Assembly (NCBI RefSeq): GCF_001278805.1
Contig: NZ_CP012602.1
Location: 3,006,001-3,070,000 of the forward strand
From: Bacillus sp. FJAT-18017
Lineage (GTDB): Bacteria > Bacillota > Bacilli > Bacillales > Cytobacillaceae
Reading direction: 5' to 3'
DNA: 64,000 nt
This document shows positions 52,570 through 62,497 of the stretch, one piece after another (the stretch's first letter is position 1; every line of letters begins with the position of its first letter). Under the pieces are notes generated by a model. That model made no database searches and was not told where the DNA came from. It saw only the letters and a program-made list of their open reading frames with translations. The position numbers and the translations under genes are program-made.

Positions 52570-53307
52570 ATGAAAAAAATGACCATAATCCTAAGCTTAA
52601 CACTAGCATTACTAGTTGGATGCCAGGATGCAAACCTTGAAAAAAACCTTCCAAAGGCCAAATTCTCTATAGGAAGCTTACAGATTGATGCTGTGACACG
52701 CTCCTATACATGGGCGGAGGATGGCGATACAGATCAGGCCGATAAGGGAAAACCGGCCGAACTTACGAAAAAAAGCAAACCGGTTGAGGTCGCAGAGGCT
52801 GATTCCATTAAATTAACTTTTAGCAAAGAGCCGACGTCCCTCAAGGCAGGATTTGTTGATGACGCTTCCGGCAAGACAGATCTACAGGAGATAACAGAAG
52901 GTGTGCTGGCCGTTCCCGCTTTGCCCGAAGGAGAACATACAGTTGTCGTAAAGGCGAACTTCCAGAATGGAAATGCTGAGTATGTATTCAAAGTCAATGC
53001 TGTTGAAATTGAAGAAGTTGTCACCGACTTTGTTTACCCACAACTCCTCCCTCAAGAGCGCCATACGTACTCCATGCTGGCGGTTGGCCCGCATGATGAA
53101 AAAGCGCCGCTTGAAAACAATAAAAAAATTATTCAATATGTAAATGAAATTCTTAGCCTTCCTACCGCGAAACAAGTAAAGCTGATTTATCCTGAGCTCG
53201 ACATAAAATCGGATCCTTGCTATATCCTGTTTGACCAGAAAGGGCCTGTATTCCAATCAGCAAACCTTGAAGAGTTGATCAGTTTTATTGATTCAAATAA
53301 CCCTTAA
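52570..53307 (+). CDS. Lipoprotein of unknown function
   Basis: ATG 52570 gives a signal peptide with lipobox ALLVGC. The 245-residue protein has no recognised domain: an Ig-like beta-sandwich pattern (about 70-160; IKLTFSKEPTSLKAGFVDD, GEHTVVVKANFQNGNAEYVFKV) and a C-terminal alpha/beta segment (KKIIQYVNEILSLP, DPCYILFDQKGPVF). AAAGGGAAGA precedes the start. The open frame extends 213 nt further upstream, but that part overlaps coaW and looks non-coding. Confidence 0.7.
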   Translation: MKKMTIILSLTLALLVGCQDANLEKNLPKAKFSIGSLQIDAVTRSYTWAEDGDTDQADKGKPAELTKKSKPVEVAEADSIKLTFSKEPTSLKAGFVDDASGKTDLQEITEGVLAVPALPEGEHTVVVKANFQNGNAEYVFKVNAVEIEEVVTDFVYPQLLPQERHTYSMLAVGPHDEKAPLENNKKIIQYVNEILSLPTAKQVKLIYPELDIKSDPCYILFDQKGPVFQSANLEELISFIDSNNP

Positions 53308-53339
53308 AACGCTGAAGCCTTTCTCCAGCGTTTTTTCTA
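53304..53339 (+). terminator. Terminator of the lipoprotein gene
   Basis: AAAACGCTG and CAGCGTTTT stem with six T. Confidence 0.8.
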
Positions 53340-53428
53340 TAGGGACTATCAATACAAAGTATAATTTTTTCCAATTGAGGGATTCTATACTTGGTGTAAA
53401 CAAACTAAAAAGGAAGTGTACATTCGAG

Positions 53429-53941
53429 ATGGGTATCTTAAGTGGAAATCCGCAAAAAGAGCCGCTTCACTACGGAGAAGTATATGGAATGTGGTCGTTT
53501 GTTGCTGGCAGCAAGGCTATGACAGCTGGATACCAAACATTCCTGAACCATATTGGGGACGAGGATTTAAAGAAGCTGGTGGAAGAAAATATTGAGGCGT
53601 GCAAGCAGCATGAAAAACGCGTTGAAGAAATTCTTAAGGAGCATGGTGTCGCCCTGCCCCCAACCCCGCCGGAAAGGCCGCTTGCCGATTTGGAAACTAT
53701 TCCTCCTGGTGCGCGTTTGATGGATAATGAAATTGCAATGGCTTCATCTGCCGACCTCGCAGCTGGGCTTGTAGCATGCAGCGGAATGATTGGAAACTCG
53801 ATACGTGAAGATATCGCTATGATGTTTGCCGAATTTCACGCTTACAAAATGCAGCTTGCCGGACGTTTCTTAAGGCTCAACAAGGAAAAAGGCTGGCTGG
53901 TCCCGCCTCCGCTGCATATGTTGAAGCCTCTAGAAGAATAG
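53429..53941 (+). CDS. DUF3231 ferritin-like-fold protein
   Basis: The protein of about 170 residues is mainly helical: MGILSGNPQKEPLHYGEVYGMWSF, then DLKKLVEENIEACKQHEKRVEEILKEHGVALPPTPPERP, the typical DUF3231 signature. His and Glu residues (LHYGEVYG, CKQHEKRVEE, EFHAYKM) could bind metal. DUF3231 proteins are common in spore-formers and some sit on spores; function is unproven. AAGGAAG lies about 11 nt before ATG 53429. Confidence 0.82.
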   Translation: MGILSGNPQKEPLHYGEVYGMWSFVAGSKAMTAGYQTFLNHIGDEDLKKLVEENIEACKQHEKRVEEILKEHGVALPPTPPERPLADLETIPPGARLMDNEIAMASSADLAAGLVACSGMIGNSIREDIAMMFAEFHAYKMQLAGRFLRLNKEKGWLVPPPLHMLKPLEE

Positions 53942-53962
53942 GAAAGAAGTTTCCATAAATTT

Positions 53963-53995
53963 TAAAAGGATGGCGTTTTGCCATCCTTTTTCTTC
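53963..53995. terminator. Bidirectional terminator
   Basis: AAAAGGATGGC-GTTTT-GCCATCCTTTTT perfect stem. Confidence 0.85.
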
Positions 53996-53996
53996 T

Positions 53997-54308
53997 TCAA
54001 CCAGTCAAATTTTGCCTGTAAACTGGCTCACACTCAAGGCAAACCTCGACATCATCAATAATCACAATGTCATCGGAACTGTATTCTATCCCACACTGGC
54101 TGCATTCAACCATTTCATCCGTGAGCGGTACAATCTGCTCGGGGGATGCATCATTTATTTCTATTCTTTCAACCCAGATTCCAGTGGAATGTGGCAATGA
54201 ATTGGCTAAGTAGTCGCTTGCGGCTTCCTCAGTTTCCCAGACCCCTAAATCATGAAGGAGTTCATTGCCGCTTCCTGTGTCTGCCATTAATCCATATACT
54301 ATTTTCAT
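53997..54308 (-). CDS. Hypothetical protein with C-terminal zinc ribbon
   Basis: The 103-residue acidic protein has an alpha/beta N-terminal half (MKIVYGLMADTGSGNELLHDLGVWETEEAASDYL) that suggests a small ferredoxin-like fold. The C-terminal Cys2-Cys2 ribbon reads CSQCGIEY ... VCLEC, where the Cys pairs can hold zinc. The family is not recognised. The start ATG has AGGAG about 5 nt upstream. Confidence 0.62.
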   Translation of the reverse strand: MKIVYGLMADTGSGNELLHDLGVWETEEAASDYLANSLPHSTGIWVERIEINDASPEQIVPLTDEMVECSQCGIEYSSDDIVIIDDVEVCLECEPVYRQNLTG

Positions 54309-54456
54309 ATGGAAGTCTCCTCTCTTTGTATGAAGCAGAATGTTGTACTGTCTGTTTGATACTATACTTAGCCAGATTTTACGTTTGTCAAACCACGTGC
54401 TAAAACCAAGAGGAGTTTTTTGGAAAAAAGAGAACTAGTTATAAGGGGGGATTTTA

Positions 54457-54930
54457 ATGATAACTATTAGACTAGTAGATAAACTAGAGGAAGAGATTCT
54501 GCACCATTTAATGCAATTTTATATTTATGAATTTGCATTCTTTAAGCCAGAAATCAAGCTTGAAGCAACGGGAATGTATAAACACTTCGATTTGAAGGAG
54601 TATTGGTCCAATTCTCACAAACATCCTTTTTTTATCAAAAAAGATGATGAGTTAATCGGGTTTGCACTCATCTCCTCTGAGCATGATGGCAACCCTAACC
54701 AGGTGGATGAGTTTCACATCATCCGAAAATATAACGGGCGCGGCTACGGAAAGGTTGCGGCACATAAACTATTTGAAGAGTTCCGGGGTGCATGGCGGAT
54801 TACGCAAATCCATGAAAACAAACCGGCACAAGCCTTTTGGAGAAAAGTCATCGGAAGCTATACAAACGGAAAGTATAAAGAGTTTACCGATGAAAAAAAC
54901 AAGCTTTTTCAGGAATTTCACCTGGAATAA
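54457..54930 (+). CDS. GNAT-family N-acetyltransferase
   Basis: The 157-residue protein has the GNAT core: strand FFIKKDDELIGFALIS, acetyl-CoA loop region IIRKYNGRGYGKVAAHKLFEEF (RGYGK for the Q/R-x2-G-x-G/A motif), and the final IHENKPAQAFWRKVIG. Substrate is unknown. AAGGGGGG lies 8 nt before ATG. Confidence 0.88.
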   Translation: MITIRLVDKLEEEILHHLMQFYIYEFAFFKPEIKLEATGMYKHFDLKEYWSNSHKHPFFIKKDDELIGFALISSEHDGNPNQVDEFHIIRKYNGRGYGKVAAHKLFEEFRGAWRITQIHENKPAQAFWRKVIGSYTNGKYKEFTDEKNKLFQEFHLE

Positions 54931-55085
54931 CTTAACTATCAGGCTTTTTCAGAAGATCGTTGAATAACTACTTTTTAGAGCACTTTTTAAATTTTATAAT
55001 GAACTTTTCGCTAATCCCAAAGCATCTAATTTGAAAGCCCATTACTAAGACATTTTCCTATCCCTGAAGCATTAAAGGCCTTTTC

Positions 55086-55127
55086 AAATTCAAAGGGTAT
55101 CCCGAATTTGTATTGGGATACCCTTTA
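55086..55127. terminator. Terminator of the histidine kinase gene
   Basis: AAAGGGTATCCC and GGGATACCCTTT stem. It also faces the GNAT gene. Confidence 0.8.
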
Positions 55128-55128
55128 C

Positions 55129-57021
55129 TTATATTGCGATTATTTCTTTGTTTTCCTGCTGAGCCGCTTTCCCAGGGGATCCTGTCGGAAAAGTTAAGGA
55201 AAAGGTTGTTCCGGCGCCGAGCTTGCTTTTAATTTCCATTTTGCCGTTGTGCTGCTCTACGATACGGCGGGACATCATCAAGCCAAGGCCATGACCTCCG
55301 GTTTTTGATGTAAAAAAAGGCTGTCCTATCTTTTCGAGCATGTCTTCTGGAATCCCAACACCTTCATCTATAAAATCGATTTGAACTTCCAGAGGGTTTG
55401 GCTGCTCTACTCGAATGGTCAGGTTTCCGCCAGCTGGCATAGCATCTATTGAGTTTTTGATAATATTTATAAAAATTTGTTTAAGTTGGTTTTTTTCACA
55501 GAGAATTGCTTCTGGCTCGCTTTTAATTTCAATCTTCATTGTGACACCTTTTAATAAGGCTTGTGGCTGCATGAATTTATATACCTGTTCGATAACCTCA
55601 AGAACCTCTTCATGAGTATGCGGCCTTGCGTGCGGACGGGCAACGGTCATGAATTCATCGGTGATTATTTCAATCCGGTCGACCTCAGATAACATCAGGT
55701 TAACGAAGGTTTTCTTATGCTCGTCCAAATCGGAATTCAAAAGCTGGAGGAAGCCTTTCAAGGTTGTAAGCGGATTTCGCACCTCATGGGCTATTCCTGC
55801 AGCAAGTTCCCCTAGGAGACCTAATTTTTCATTATTGCGGATTGCCTCTTCCATTTCTTTAATCCGTGTAATATCCAAAGCTGAACCAATTAGTTCATCC
55901 ACTTTTCCACTTAGGAAAAGTGGCTTCAGCGATACAAAATATTTTCTGGAATCTAACTCAATCTCGTATTCCACAGAATGCCCTTTCTCCCACGCTTCCT
56001 GATAATAAACCTCTAGCTTATTATTAAGAGCTGGAATGACTTCCCCCATTGTTTTCCCAGCCAACTCTTTGGGCCGGAGGTTTAACAGTCGCAGAATATC
56101 ACCATTGCAGAAGGTGAAAACGAATCTTCCTTCCATTTTTTTTATTTTAAAAATGATCCCATCCACTTCGGAAATAATCAGGTTAAGTTCCTGTCTTGCT
56201 CGTTGGATTTCATTTTCCTTTTGCTGTTCATTATCAATCAGTTGGAAGAATACGGCTTGAAGGAAAAAATAATACCCTAAAAGCTTGTATAAATGCCCCG
56301 TAAAGTTCAACACATCATAAATACTATGGAACATTGTGAAAACAATTTCTGAAAGTGACATACACAAACAGGCAAGAGTCAGGTATAGGTAAACGCTTTG
56401 ACCTGATGTGCGATAAAGCCTCAATGTTATGTACATCGCTGCCAAATGGAGAAGCGAAATAAAATATTCAAAACTATTTTTCAAAAGAGTATTGCCTACG
56501 CCTTCATTAAAGAGGACCGGCAGCATTGCATTAAACAAATACACAATTGTTGTCAAACCCAAAACATAAGCAAGACCAACGCTAATCAATGGCAGCCGCA
56601 TATCCTTCTTCTGACACTTTGAGGGAATGAGGAGGATTAGGACTAACAGGATAGGTTCACTTACACGTGCAAGAATCCAGAACCACGTTGTTTTCTGTAA
56701 AGAACTTTCCCCGAATAAATACGGCATACCAGGATAGCTGAGCATGTGAAACAATTCCAAAAGGCCAACAATGAAAAATGAGACAGCAACATAAAGCTGC
56801 TTGCTGGATTTAGTATGTTTATACCTTCTCCAGGAATATGTATAAATTGCAAAAGAGATAGCGATCGAGAATAATTCAAAAATTGTATGGAACCCAAGAG
56901 CATTTCTTGGATTACTGATTGACTCAAGGCTTTCTGTATTAAACACAATAAAGACGAAGGCAAGACTGATAAAAATTGCATACAAAAGGATCTTCTTTTC
57001 CAGTTTTGTCAAAAGTACCAT
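55129..57021 (-). CDS. MASE3 sensor histidine kinase with PAS domain
   Basis: The protein of about 630 residues has eight membrane helices of MASE3 type (HTIFELFSIAISFAIYTYSWRRY), a PAS domain (about 275-390), HisKA with phospho-His (GIAHEVRNPLTTLKGFLQLL), and a HATPase domain (N box NIIKNSIDA, DEGVGIP, FFTSKTGGHGLGL). The soluble half resembles sporulation kinases such as KinA-E; no response regulator is adjacent, as for those. Start M 57021 is chosen because a consensus promoter lies at 57062-57090, inside the longer open frame (to 57120). Confidence 0.88.
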   Translation of the reverse strand: MVLLTKLEKKILLYAIFISLAFVFIVFNTESLESISNPRNALGFHTIFELFSIAISFAIYTYSWRRYKHTKSSKQLYVAVSFFIVGLLELFHMLSYPGMPYLFGESSLQKTTWFWILARVSEPILLVLILLIPSKCQKKDMRLPLISVGLAYVLGLTTIVYLFNAMLPVLFNEGVGNTLLKNSFEYFISLLHLAAMYITLRLYRTSGQSVYLYLTLACLCMSLSEIVFTMFHSIYDVLNFTGHLYKLLGYYFFLQAVFFQLIDNEQQKENEIQRARQELNLIISEVDGIIFKIKKMEGRFVFTFCNGDILRLLNLRPKELAGKTMGEVIPALNNKLEVYYQEAWEKGHSVEYEIELDSRKYFVSLKPLFLSGKVDELIGSALDITRIKEMEEAIRNNEKLGLLGELAAGIAHEVRNPLTTLKGFLQLLNSDLDEHKKTFVNLMLSEVDRIEIITDEFMTVARPHARPHTHEEVLEVIEQVYKFMQPQALLKGVTMKIEIKSEPEAILCEKNQLKQIFINIIKNSIDAMPAGGNLTIRVEQPNPLEVQIDFIDEGVGIPEDMLEKIGQPFFTSKTGGHGLGLMMSRRIVEQHNGKMEIKSKLGAGTTFSLTFPTGSPGKAAQQENKEIIAI

Positions 57022-57061
57022 CGCAGCACCGCTTTCGTCTAAAGAAAATTCTGATAAATAA

Positions 57062-57090
57062 ATTATAAACAGAAAAGAATCAGCCGTAAA
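57062..57090 (-). promoter_or_regulatory. Sigma-A promoter of the histidine kinase gene
   Basis: Minus-strand TTTACG, 17-bp spacer, TATAAT. It lies between the sbcC terminator and the chosen start. Confidence 0.6.
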
Positions 57091-57121
57091 TCCTGAATTT
57101 ACTTTTTCTACTAATTTCACT

Positions 57122-57157
57122 TATAGCAAAAAGCCGCAGCGGTTACTGCGGCTTTCA
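57122..57157. terminator. Terminator of sbcDC
   Basis: AAAGCCGCAG and CTGCGGCTTT stem with A/T flanks. Confidence 0.8.
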
Positions 57158-57159
57158 TT

Positions 57160-60100
57160 CTATACACCGAGTATAAATTCAGTTTTACTTCCTGACTGGG
57201 TTGAGGTAACCTCGAGCCTTGCGTCTATCCGCTCTTTCAGTTCTGGTACGTGTGAGATGATCCCGACTAGCCGGCCGCTAGACTGAATGTCGATTAGCGT
57301 ATCAATTGCCTGATCAAGTGATTCCGGATCGAGAGTCCCAAAGCCTTCATCTATAAACATCGTTTCGAGTGATACTCCGCCAGCGTGGGCCTGGACTACA
57401 TCGGCCAGCCCAAGTGCGAGAGACAGAGATGCCTTAAAGCTTTCTCCACCTGACAATGTTTTGACATGCCTTTCCTGTGCCGTATACTGATCAAAAACCA
57501 ACAGTTCCAAGCCACTCTGGACATTTCCTTTTGAACGGTCGGTTTTCCTTCGAAGCTCGAATCGGCCTGACGTCATTTTTGCCAGCCTGCCATTCGCCTC
57601 CCGTAAAATATCGTCGAGGAAAGCTGCAAGAACATATCGTTCGAAAGTCAGCTTCTGGCTATTCTGCCCGCGGGCAATGTCTGAAAGGTGGCCGAGCACT
57701 TTAAATCTGTTTTCAAGCTCTTTAACTTCCGCATTCAATGCTTCTACGTTTAAAAGGATATCTTGATTTTGGTTCTTTTTTAAATAAAGGTCTGTAGCTT
57801 GTTTGTTGATTTCTGCCATTTCATCTGCTGTGGCCTTGATTGCCATAGTTAGACTTTCCAAATCCGGAGGGGTCACTCCTTCAAGATGAGCAAGTTCTGT
57901 AAGGCGTTCAGAACAAATTCTCACATCCTGATGGTACGTGCTCACTTCCTGTTCAAGCCTTGAGATCTGTATATCAGTCAGCCGTGCACCAGCGTATGCG
58001 GAATACGTCTCAAACCCTTGCGTCAACATTTGTGTCTTGAATGTTTCCCTTTCTTCGGCCAGTTCAAGTGTTTTCCGTTCATGATAACGTACTGCTTCTT
58101 CAAGGCGGGCCGATTCGGATCCATGACGCTGGATTGACTCCTGATAGTGTTTCACGGCATTATCAAATCGTTCAAATAAAAGCTCGCGTTTTTCCTTCGC
58201 CTGTTTGAATGCTTTTTCGTACCTCTCCACGGTCCTAAGTTCTTCCGGTACGACAGTGAGCATTCGCTCAAGCTTTGTTTTCAATTCTGCCTCGCGGATG
58301 GCAAGCCCGCTTATTGCTGTCCTGCACTCCTGAATTTCCTTCTGCAGCGAAATCTTTTGTTCACCTAAAGCTGCCAGTGCTTTTTCAACCTTGTCCTTGT
58401 CAGCTAGCAGTTTGAGGGCCTTTCCTCTTGCTGCCATTAATGACTGCTGCTCCTGTACAAGTGCCGCCCTGAAATCATCTTCCTTGCCTGCGAGAAATGC
58501 AGGATGGCTGCCGGACAACTCTTCAGCAGTACTCTTTACATCCTCTGACAGTCTTTCAGCAATCATTTTGCTGCCGGAATAGGCAACCTCTGCTTCGCTT
58601 TTTTCTTTTTCAAGTGAAGCCGCAAACTGTTTTGCCTTTTTGATGTCCTGTTCATGTGGTATTTCGCTGTTATCATGGGCCGCAGGTGACGGATGATGGG
58701 TGCTTCCGCAAACGGGACATGAGGAGCCATCATTGAGTGTAGCAGCTAGTATTGAAGCCTGGCCTTTCAGCCATTTCTCCTCGATTTTTTCGACTTCTTC
58801 CCTGGCGGCCTTATAGCGCGTTTCAGCCTGGCTAAAAATCCCCGCTTTTGCTTCTTCATCACGCACTGCCTTCTGATGGCGAGATTTCAACTCCTCCAGC
58901 TTGGCAAGGCTTGACAGGCCAGCTTGAACCTTCTCCAACTTATGCTCTGTTTCCAGTTTGGCAATATAGGCCTTGTCTATGTCCGCTTTTTGTAAAAGAA
59001 GTGACTGCTCAGTTTGTTCGGTCCCGTCAAGGTTCTTTTCAGCAAGGGCTTGCTGATCCTTTTTCTTGCCGTGGACAATCCGGATTTTCTCGGTTTCCTT
59101 TTGGACGGAGTCGAGTGAATACACGTCTTCCCTGATGGCTGCGAGTTTATTTTCGGCTTCCGTTGCCTGCTGGCGCTCGTGCTCACGTAATTTTTCCTGT
59201 TCAAATTCCTTTTCGCGAACTTCTTTTTGTTCTGTCAATCGCTTCATGTTTTCCTGGAGGGCGTCAGCGGCCTTGGTGGCGTCATCAACCTCTTTTTTCA
59301 GGCGGTGGCAAAGTTCTTCCTGTGATGCAAGAAGCGCTGCCTTCCTTGCGAGGGAGATGTGCCGCTCTTTTTCCAAAAAAAGATCTTTCTTGCCTTCGAG
59401 GTCTTGTTGTTTTGCTTTGAATTCCTCGCGTGCCTTCATTTGCTTGAGAATGTTTTCAGCTGCAAAGTGCTGCTGTTTCAGGTTGTCCTGTTCTAGCTGT
59501 TTGGCTTTGGCTTGCTGGCTAAGCGTTTCAATTTCGGCTTGCATCCTAGAGATCTCGTCGCGAAGGAGCGGCAGGATTAGTGTATCGTTGGTGCTTCCTG
59601 CTTCAAGGAGATCCATCAGTTCCTCTGTATAGGCAGCCTGGATTCGTTTTAGCGAGTCGCTCCGTTTGCCGGTGGTTTCATCGACTTTTTTCTTTAGCTC
59701 CTGCGCTTCGGCTTTCAACTTTTCTTCGACGAGCTTGTAAAGCTGGGTATGGAATAGGCGCTGCAGGATGACTTCCTTTTCGCGGCTGTCGGAGGTCAGC
59801 AGCTTCCGGAATTCCCCCTGAGGTATCATCAGGATTTGCCTGAATTGGTTAGCGTCTATCAACATGATTTCCTTTATCTTGTCTTCCACTTCGGTTATTT
59901 TCGATGCGACCAATTTTGGCTTGCCGCTGTCGTCCATTTCGTATAGGTAGGCTGTTGCCGGTACTGTTTTGGTACCTTCACCCCGCTCCTTTTTCCGCTC
60001 TTGCTGCGGGGTGCGGACGATGGTATACATTTTGCCGCGAAGCGAGAAATCAAGGGATACTTCGGTTGGCAAATTATCGTTTGCAAATTGGCTGCGAAGG

Positions 60101-60294
60101 TCGGCGCCAGTGCGGTCTTCCCCGCTTGCCTTGCCATAAATCGCGTAGCTGATTGCATCAAATATTGTTGTTTTCCCTGAGCCGGTTTTTCCGGAAATCA
60201 CAAACATTGTCTTGTTTCCGAGTGAGGTAAAGTCGATTTCCTCGCTGCCCGCATATGGGCCAAATGCCTGCATCGTTAGCTTTAATGGCCTCAT
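57160..60294 (-). CDS. sbcC: SbcC, SMC-like subunit of the SbcCD nuclease
   Basis: The 1044-residue ATPase has Walker A (GKTGSGKTT, about 35-43), two long coiled coils, a central zinc hook (SSCPVCGSTHH), the LSGGESFKASLSLALG signature and Walker B (MFIDEGFGTLD). With SbcD it cuts hairpins and processes DNA ends. The ATG overlaps the sbcD stop by four bases (ATGA). The length is typical. Confidence 0.95.
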   Translation of the reverse strand: MRPLKLTMQAFGPYAGSEEIDFTSLGNKTMFVISGKTGSGKTTIFDAISYAIYGKASGEDRTGADLRSQFANDNLPTEVSLDFSLRGKMYTIVRTPQQERKKERGEGTKTVPATAYLYEMDDSGKPKLVASKITEVEDKIKEIMLIDANQFRQILMIPQGEFRKLLTSDSREKEVILQRLFHTQLYKLVEEKLKAEAQELKKKVDETTGKRSDSLKRIQAAYTEELMDLLEAGSTNDTLILPLLRDEISRMQAEIETLSQQAKAKQLEQDNLKQQHFAAENILKQMKAREEFKAKQQDLEGKKDLFLEKERHISLARKAALLASQEELCHRLKKEVDDATKAADALQENMKRLTEQKEVREKEFEQEKLREHERQQATEAENKLAAIREDVYSLDSVQKETEKIRIVHGKKKDQQALAEKNLDGTEQTEQSLLLQKADIDKAYIAKLETEHKLEKVQAGLSSLAKLEELKSRHQKAVRDEEAKAGIFSQAETRYKAAREEVEKIEEKWLKGQASILAATLNDGSSCPVCGSTHHPSPAAHDNSEIPHEQDIKKAKQFAASLEKEKSEAEVAYSGSKMIAERLSEDVKSTAEELSGSHPAFLAGKEDDFRAALVQEQQSLMAARGKALKLLADKDKVEKALAALGEQKISLQKEIQECRTAISGLAIREAELKTKLERMLTVVPEELRTVERYEKAFKQAKEKRELLFERFDNAVKHYQESIQRHGSESARLEEAVRYHERKTLELAEERETFKTQMLTQGFETYSAYAGARLTDIQISRLEQEVSTYHQDVRICSERLTELAHLEGVTPPDLESLTMAIKATADEMAEINKQATDLYLKKNQNQDILLNVEALNAEVKELENRFKVLGHLSDIARGQNSQKLTFERYVLAAFLDDILREANGRLAKMTSGRFELRRKTDRSKGNVQSGLELLVFDQYTAQERHVKTLSGGESFKASLSLALGLADVVQAHAGGVSLETMFIDEGFGTLDPESLDQAIDTLIDIQSSGRLVGIISHVPELKERIDARLEVTSTQSGSKTEFILGV

Positions 60295-61439
60295 ACCGGC
60301 ACCTCCTCCTTGACTGCTGTTTCGATGACACTAGAGATGATCGAGCGTTTTTCCTCTGTAAATTCAGACGATGTCATTTCCTGGTAAAATTGCTCGAACA
60401 ATTCGAGTTCTGATTTTTTTTGCCGGGATTCACCGATCGAGAAGGATTGCTTTCTCTTTTGGTCCAGGGCATCAATTCTTTTTTCCATATGAAGGACATT
60501 AGGGTAGACCTGTCGGAGTTTCCCCATCGGGTCAATCAGGCTGCCTTCATCGAGCAGGGTCACTTTCAAAAAGTCATCGCATTTCTGTTTTTCATAGAAT
60601 GACGGATCAAGCAGTTCAGCAATGTATCCTTGAAGCTCGCGCATGTCCTGCTTCGGTGCGAGAGGGCGGAACCGATGATTGAAACTTCCGTCGTTTTCCA
60701 TTTCAATGATTGAGATACCTTTTTTATGCTTCGCTTCAGAAAAGGAGTATTTTAATAGAGATCCAGAGTACTTAATCGTGTTATGCCTAATTGCTTCAGG
60801 GCTATGAAGATGTCCTAGTGCTGTGTAGGAAAATGGAGCAAAAAGTTCAGCCCCGACACAGCCGGATGCACCAACGGACAGCAGCCGCTCTGAATCACAG
60901 CTTTGTCCGCCGGTCACAAAGGCGTGCCCGACAAATATGTTCGGCTCGTTTGGATTGATTGTCTCTTCAATTTTCCCTATGATTGCTTTTGTTGCATCGT
61001 GATGTGTGTGGATCGTTGGATCGTCGAGCAATTCTTTGACGACACCCGGCTCGGCATACGGTGCAAGGTAAAAGTTTACTCCATTTATATGTATCGGTTT
61101 AAATGAGTCTGTAAGTTTGCCAGATAAGTAGAATTGGCTTTGTTTGTACCACGAGCTGCCAAAGGAAAGACGGTCGGCACTGTCATGGTTTCCGGCTATC
61201 GAGATAATCGGCGTTTTGAGTTCGACATTCAAGCGGAACAGGACCTCATCCAATAGGTTTACAGCATCGATTGGCGGTACGGACCTGTCATACAAATCTC
61301 CAGCTATGACGACTGCGTCAGGCTTTTCCTCTTCAACGGCTTCCATAAATTGGTTAAGCACTTCACGCTGGTATTCTGTCATGTAGATTCCGTGGACCAG
61401 CTTGCCGAGATGCCAGTCGGCCGTATGGATAAATTTCAC
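60291..61439 (-). CDS. sbcD: SbcD, Mre11-type nuclease subunit
   Basis: The protein of about 382 residues has metallophosphoesterase motifs: HTADWHLGK, AGDLYDRSVPP, AGNHDSADR, GHAFVTGG and GHLHSP. It supplies the Mn-dependent exonuclease and endonuclease activity of SbcCD. GTG 61439 with GAGGTGGAG upstream is chosen, since the further 38 codons upstream look non-coding. It is translationally coupled to sbcC. Confidence 0.94.
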   Translation of the reverse strand: MKFIHTADWHLGKLVHGIYMTEYQREVLNQFMEAVEEEKPDAVVIAGDLYDRSVPPIDAVNLLDEVLFRLNVELKTPIISIAGNHDSADRLSFGSSWYKQSQFYLSGKLTDSFKPIHINGVNFYLAPYAEPGVVKELLDDPTIHTHHDATKAIIGKIEETINPNEPNIFVGHAFVTGGQSCDSERLLSVGASGCVGAELFAPFSYTALGHLHSPEAIRHNTIKYSGSLLKYSFSEAKHKKGISIIEMENDGSFNHRFRPLAPKQDMRELQGYIAELLDPSFYEKQKCDDFLKVTLLDEGSLIDPMGKLRQVYPNVLHMEKRIDALDQKRKQSFSIGESRQKKSELELFEQFYQEMTSSEFTEEKRSIISSVIETAVKEEVPV

Positions 61440-61530
61440 ATTCTCCACCTCTTCCAAATTTCTCTTATTTCTCTCATTATAAAACATATTACCGCATGGC
61501 GGGGTGTCCCAATTAAAGGAAACAAAGAAT

Positions 61531-61668
61531 AAAAGCGTAAGCGCCTTGGTCATCGCCGTACAAAATGGAGGGACTTCGACTGAGATAAAGGAATCACGAA
61601 GAGCGACAGCGATTCGATGATGACTTATCGTAGGGAGGAGGCCTGAAGTTTGCTAGGCGATAGGCGCT
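61531..61668 (+). repeat. Dispersed repeat element, copy 2 (about 138 bp)
   Basis: It starts AAAAGCGTAAGCGCCTTGG and ends CGATAGGCGCT. It is the near-identical partner of 12789-12928 on the other strand. Flanking DNA shows no target duplication that I can see. The rest of 61440-61781 has no gene. Confidence 0.8.
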
Positions 61669-61781
61669 CCTCATTACGCTATAGCGTAATTTCGTGCGAT
61701 GCTTATGCTTCCGTTGCGTTCCTTGTGGAGCTAGACGTAGACACGCTTAGATTTTATAAATACCTAAATTATCAAAAAAAC

Positions 61782-61815
61782 AGCCAGGCAATTTCGCCAG
61801 GCTGTTTTTGTATAG
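61782..61815 (-). terminator. Terminator of the cold-shock gene
   Basis: AACAGCCAGGC and GCCAGGCTGTT stem with A/T flanks. Confidence 0.75.
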
Positions 61816-61825
61816 GTTCGCTCAA

Positions 61826-62026
61826 TTATAATTTAGTAACATTAGCTGCTTGAGGTCCACGTGCACCTTCAACTACTTCGAAGGAAACCTCTTCGCCTTC
61901 TTCCAATGTTTTGAAGCCTTCGGATTGAATTGCGGAAAAGTGAACGAATACATCGTTTCCATCTTCAGCTTCGATAAATCCAAAACCTTTTTCAGCGTTA
62001 AACCATTTTACTTTACCGTTTTTCAT
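61826..62026 (-). CDS. Cold-shock protein (Csp family)
   Basis: The 66-residue OB-fold RNA chaperone has RNP1 KGFGFIE and RNP2 DVFVHFSAI, with [12 protein letters not shown] at the start. It binds single-stranded RNA and DNA and helps translation after cold shock. ATG 62026 with AGGAGG 9 nt upstream is chosen over an ATG 51 nt earlier. The final [12 protein letters not shown] is typical of CspB/CspD. Confidence 0.95.
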   Translation of the reverse strand: MKNGKVKWFNAEKGFGFIEAEDGNDVFVHFSAIQSEGFKTLEEGEEVSFEVVEGARGPQAANVTKL

Positions 62027-62234
62027 GTAAAAAAATCCTCCTATTGGCTTATTATAGCCATGCGTAAAATTTGCCATTTACACTGGAGAGAGCATACAAG
62101 ACGCTTCCCATTCAAACTGGTTTGGCACCTTTGAATAAGCACGTTGTTTGCATTCTGTTCCGTGCAACGGCTTCTTTGAATGTACCATCTCAGCGAAGGC
62201 TCTGTCAAGATTTGGGGTCTTGACATGTTGGGTT

Positions 62235-62378
62235 TTATAGACTTTCCTTCAATTTTGCGGGCAGTTCCTGGATCGATTGAACAACCATATCAAGTCTGGT
62301 TTCAATCCGGTATAACAGATAAAGTGTCACAACGATTGGGAAGCCGACTTCACTTATGATTGGTACGAATTGATCCAT
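62235..62378 (-). CDS. YvrJ-family small membrane protein
   Basis: ATG 62378 with GGGAGGTGGGG upstream opens a 47-codon frame: a membrane helix (SEVGFPIVVTLYLLYRIE) and a short amphipathic end (VVQSIQELPAKLKESL), the YvrJ pattern. Function is unknown. It lies downstream of DUF2922 and DUF1659 genes on the same strand, a grouping seen in other Bacillaceae. Confidence 0.78.
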   Translation of the reverse strand: MDQFVPIISEVGFPIVVTLYLLYRIETRLDMVVQSIQELPAKLKESL

Positions 62379-62497
62379 TTCCCCCACCTCCCTTAGTCTT
62401 ATATTGAAGAGAAGCCGGCTTCAATTTGAAATCCGGCTCCTCATTTACCTTCATTAATGGGCAGGAAGCTCCCCATCCTGATTAAAGTTTTACTTTA

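Noticed and set aside
59066-59632. 188-codon plus-strand frame opposite sbcC
   Set aside because: Ser/Cys-rich shadow of the coiled-coil coding sequence.
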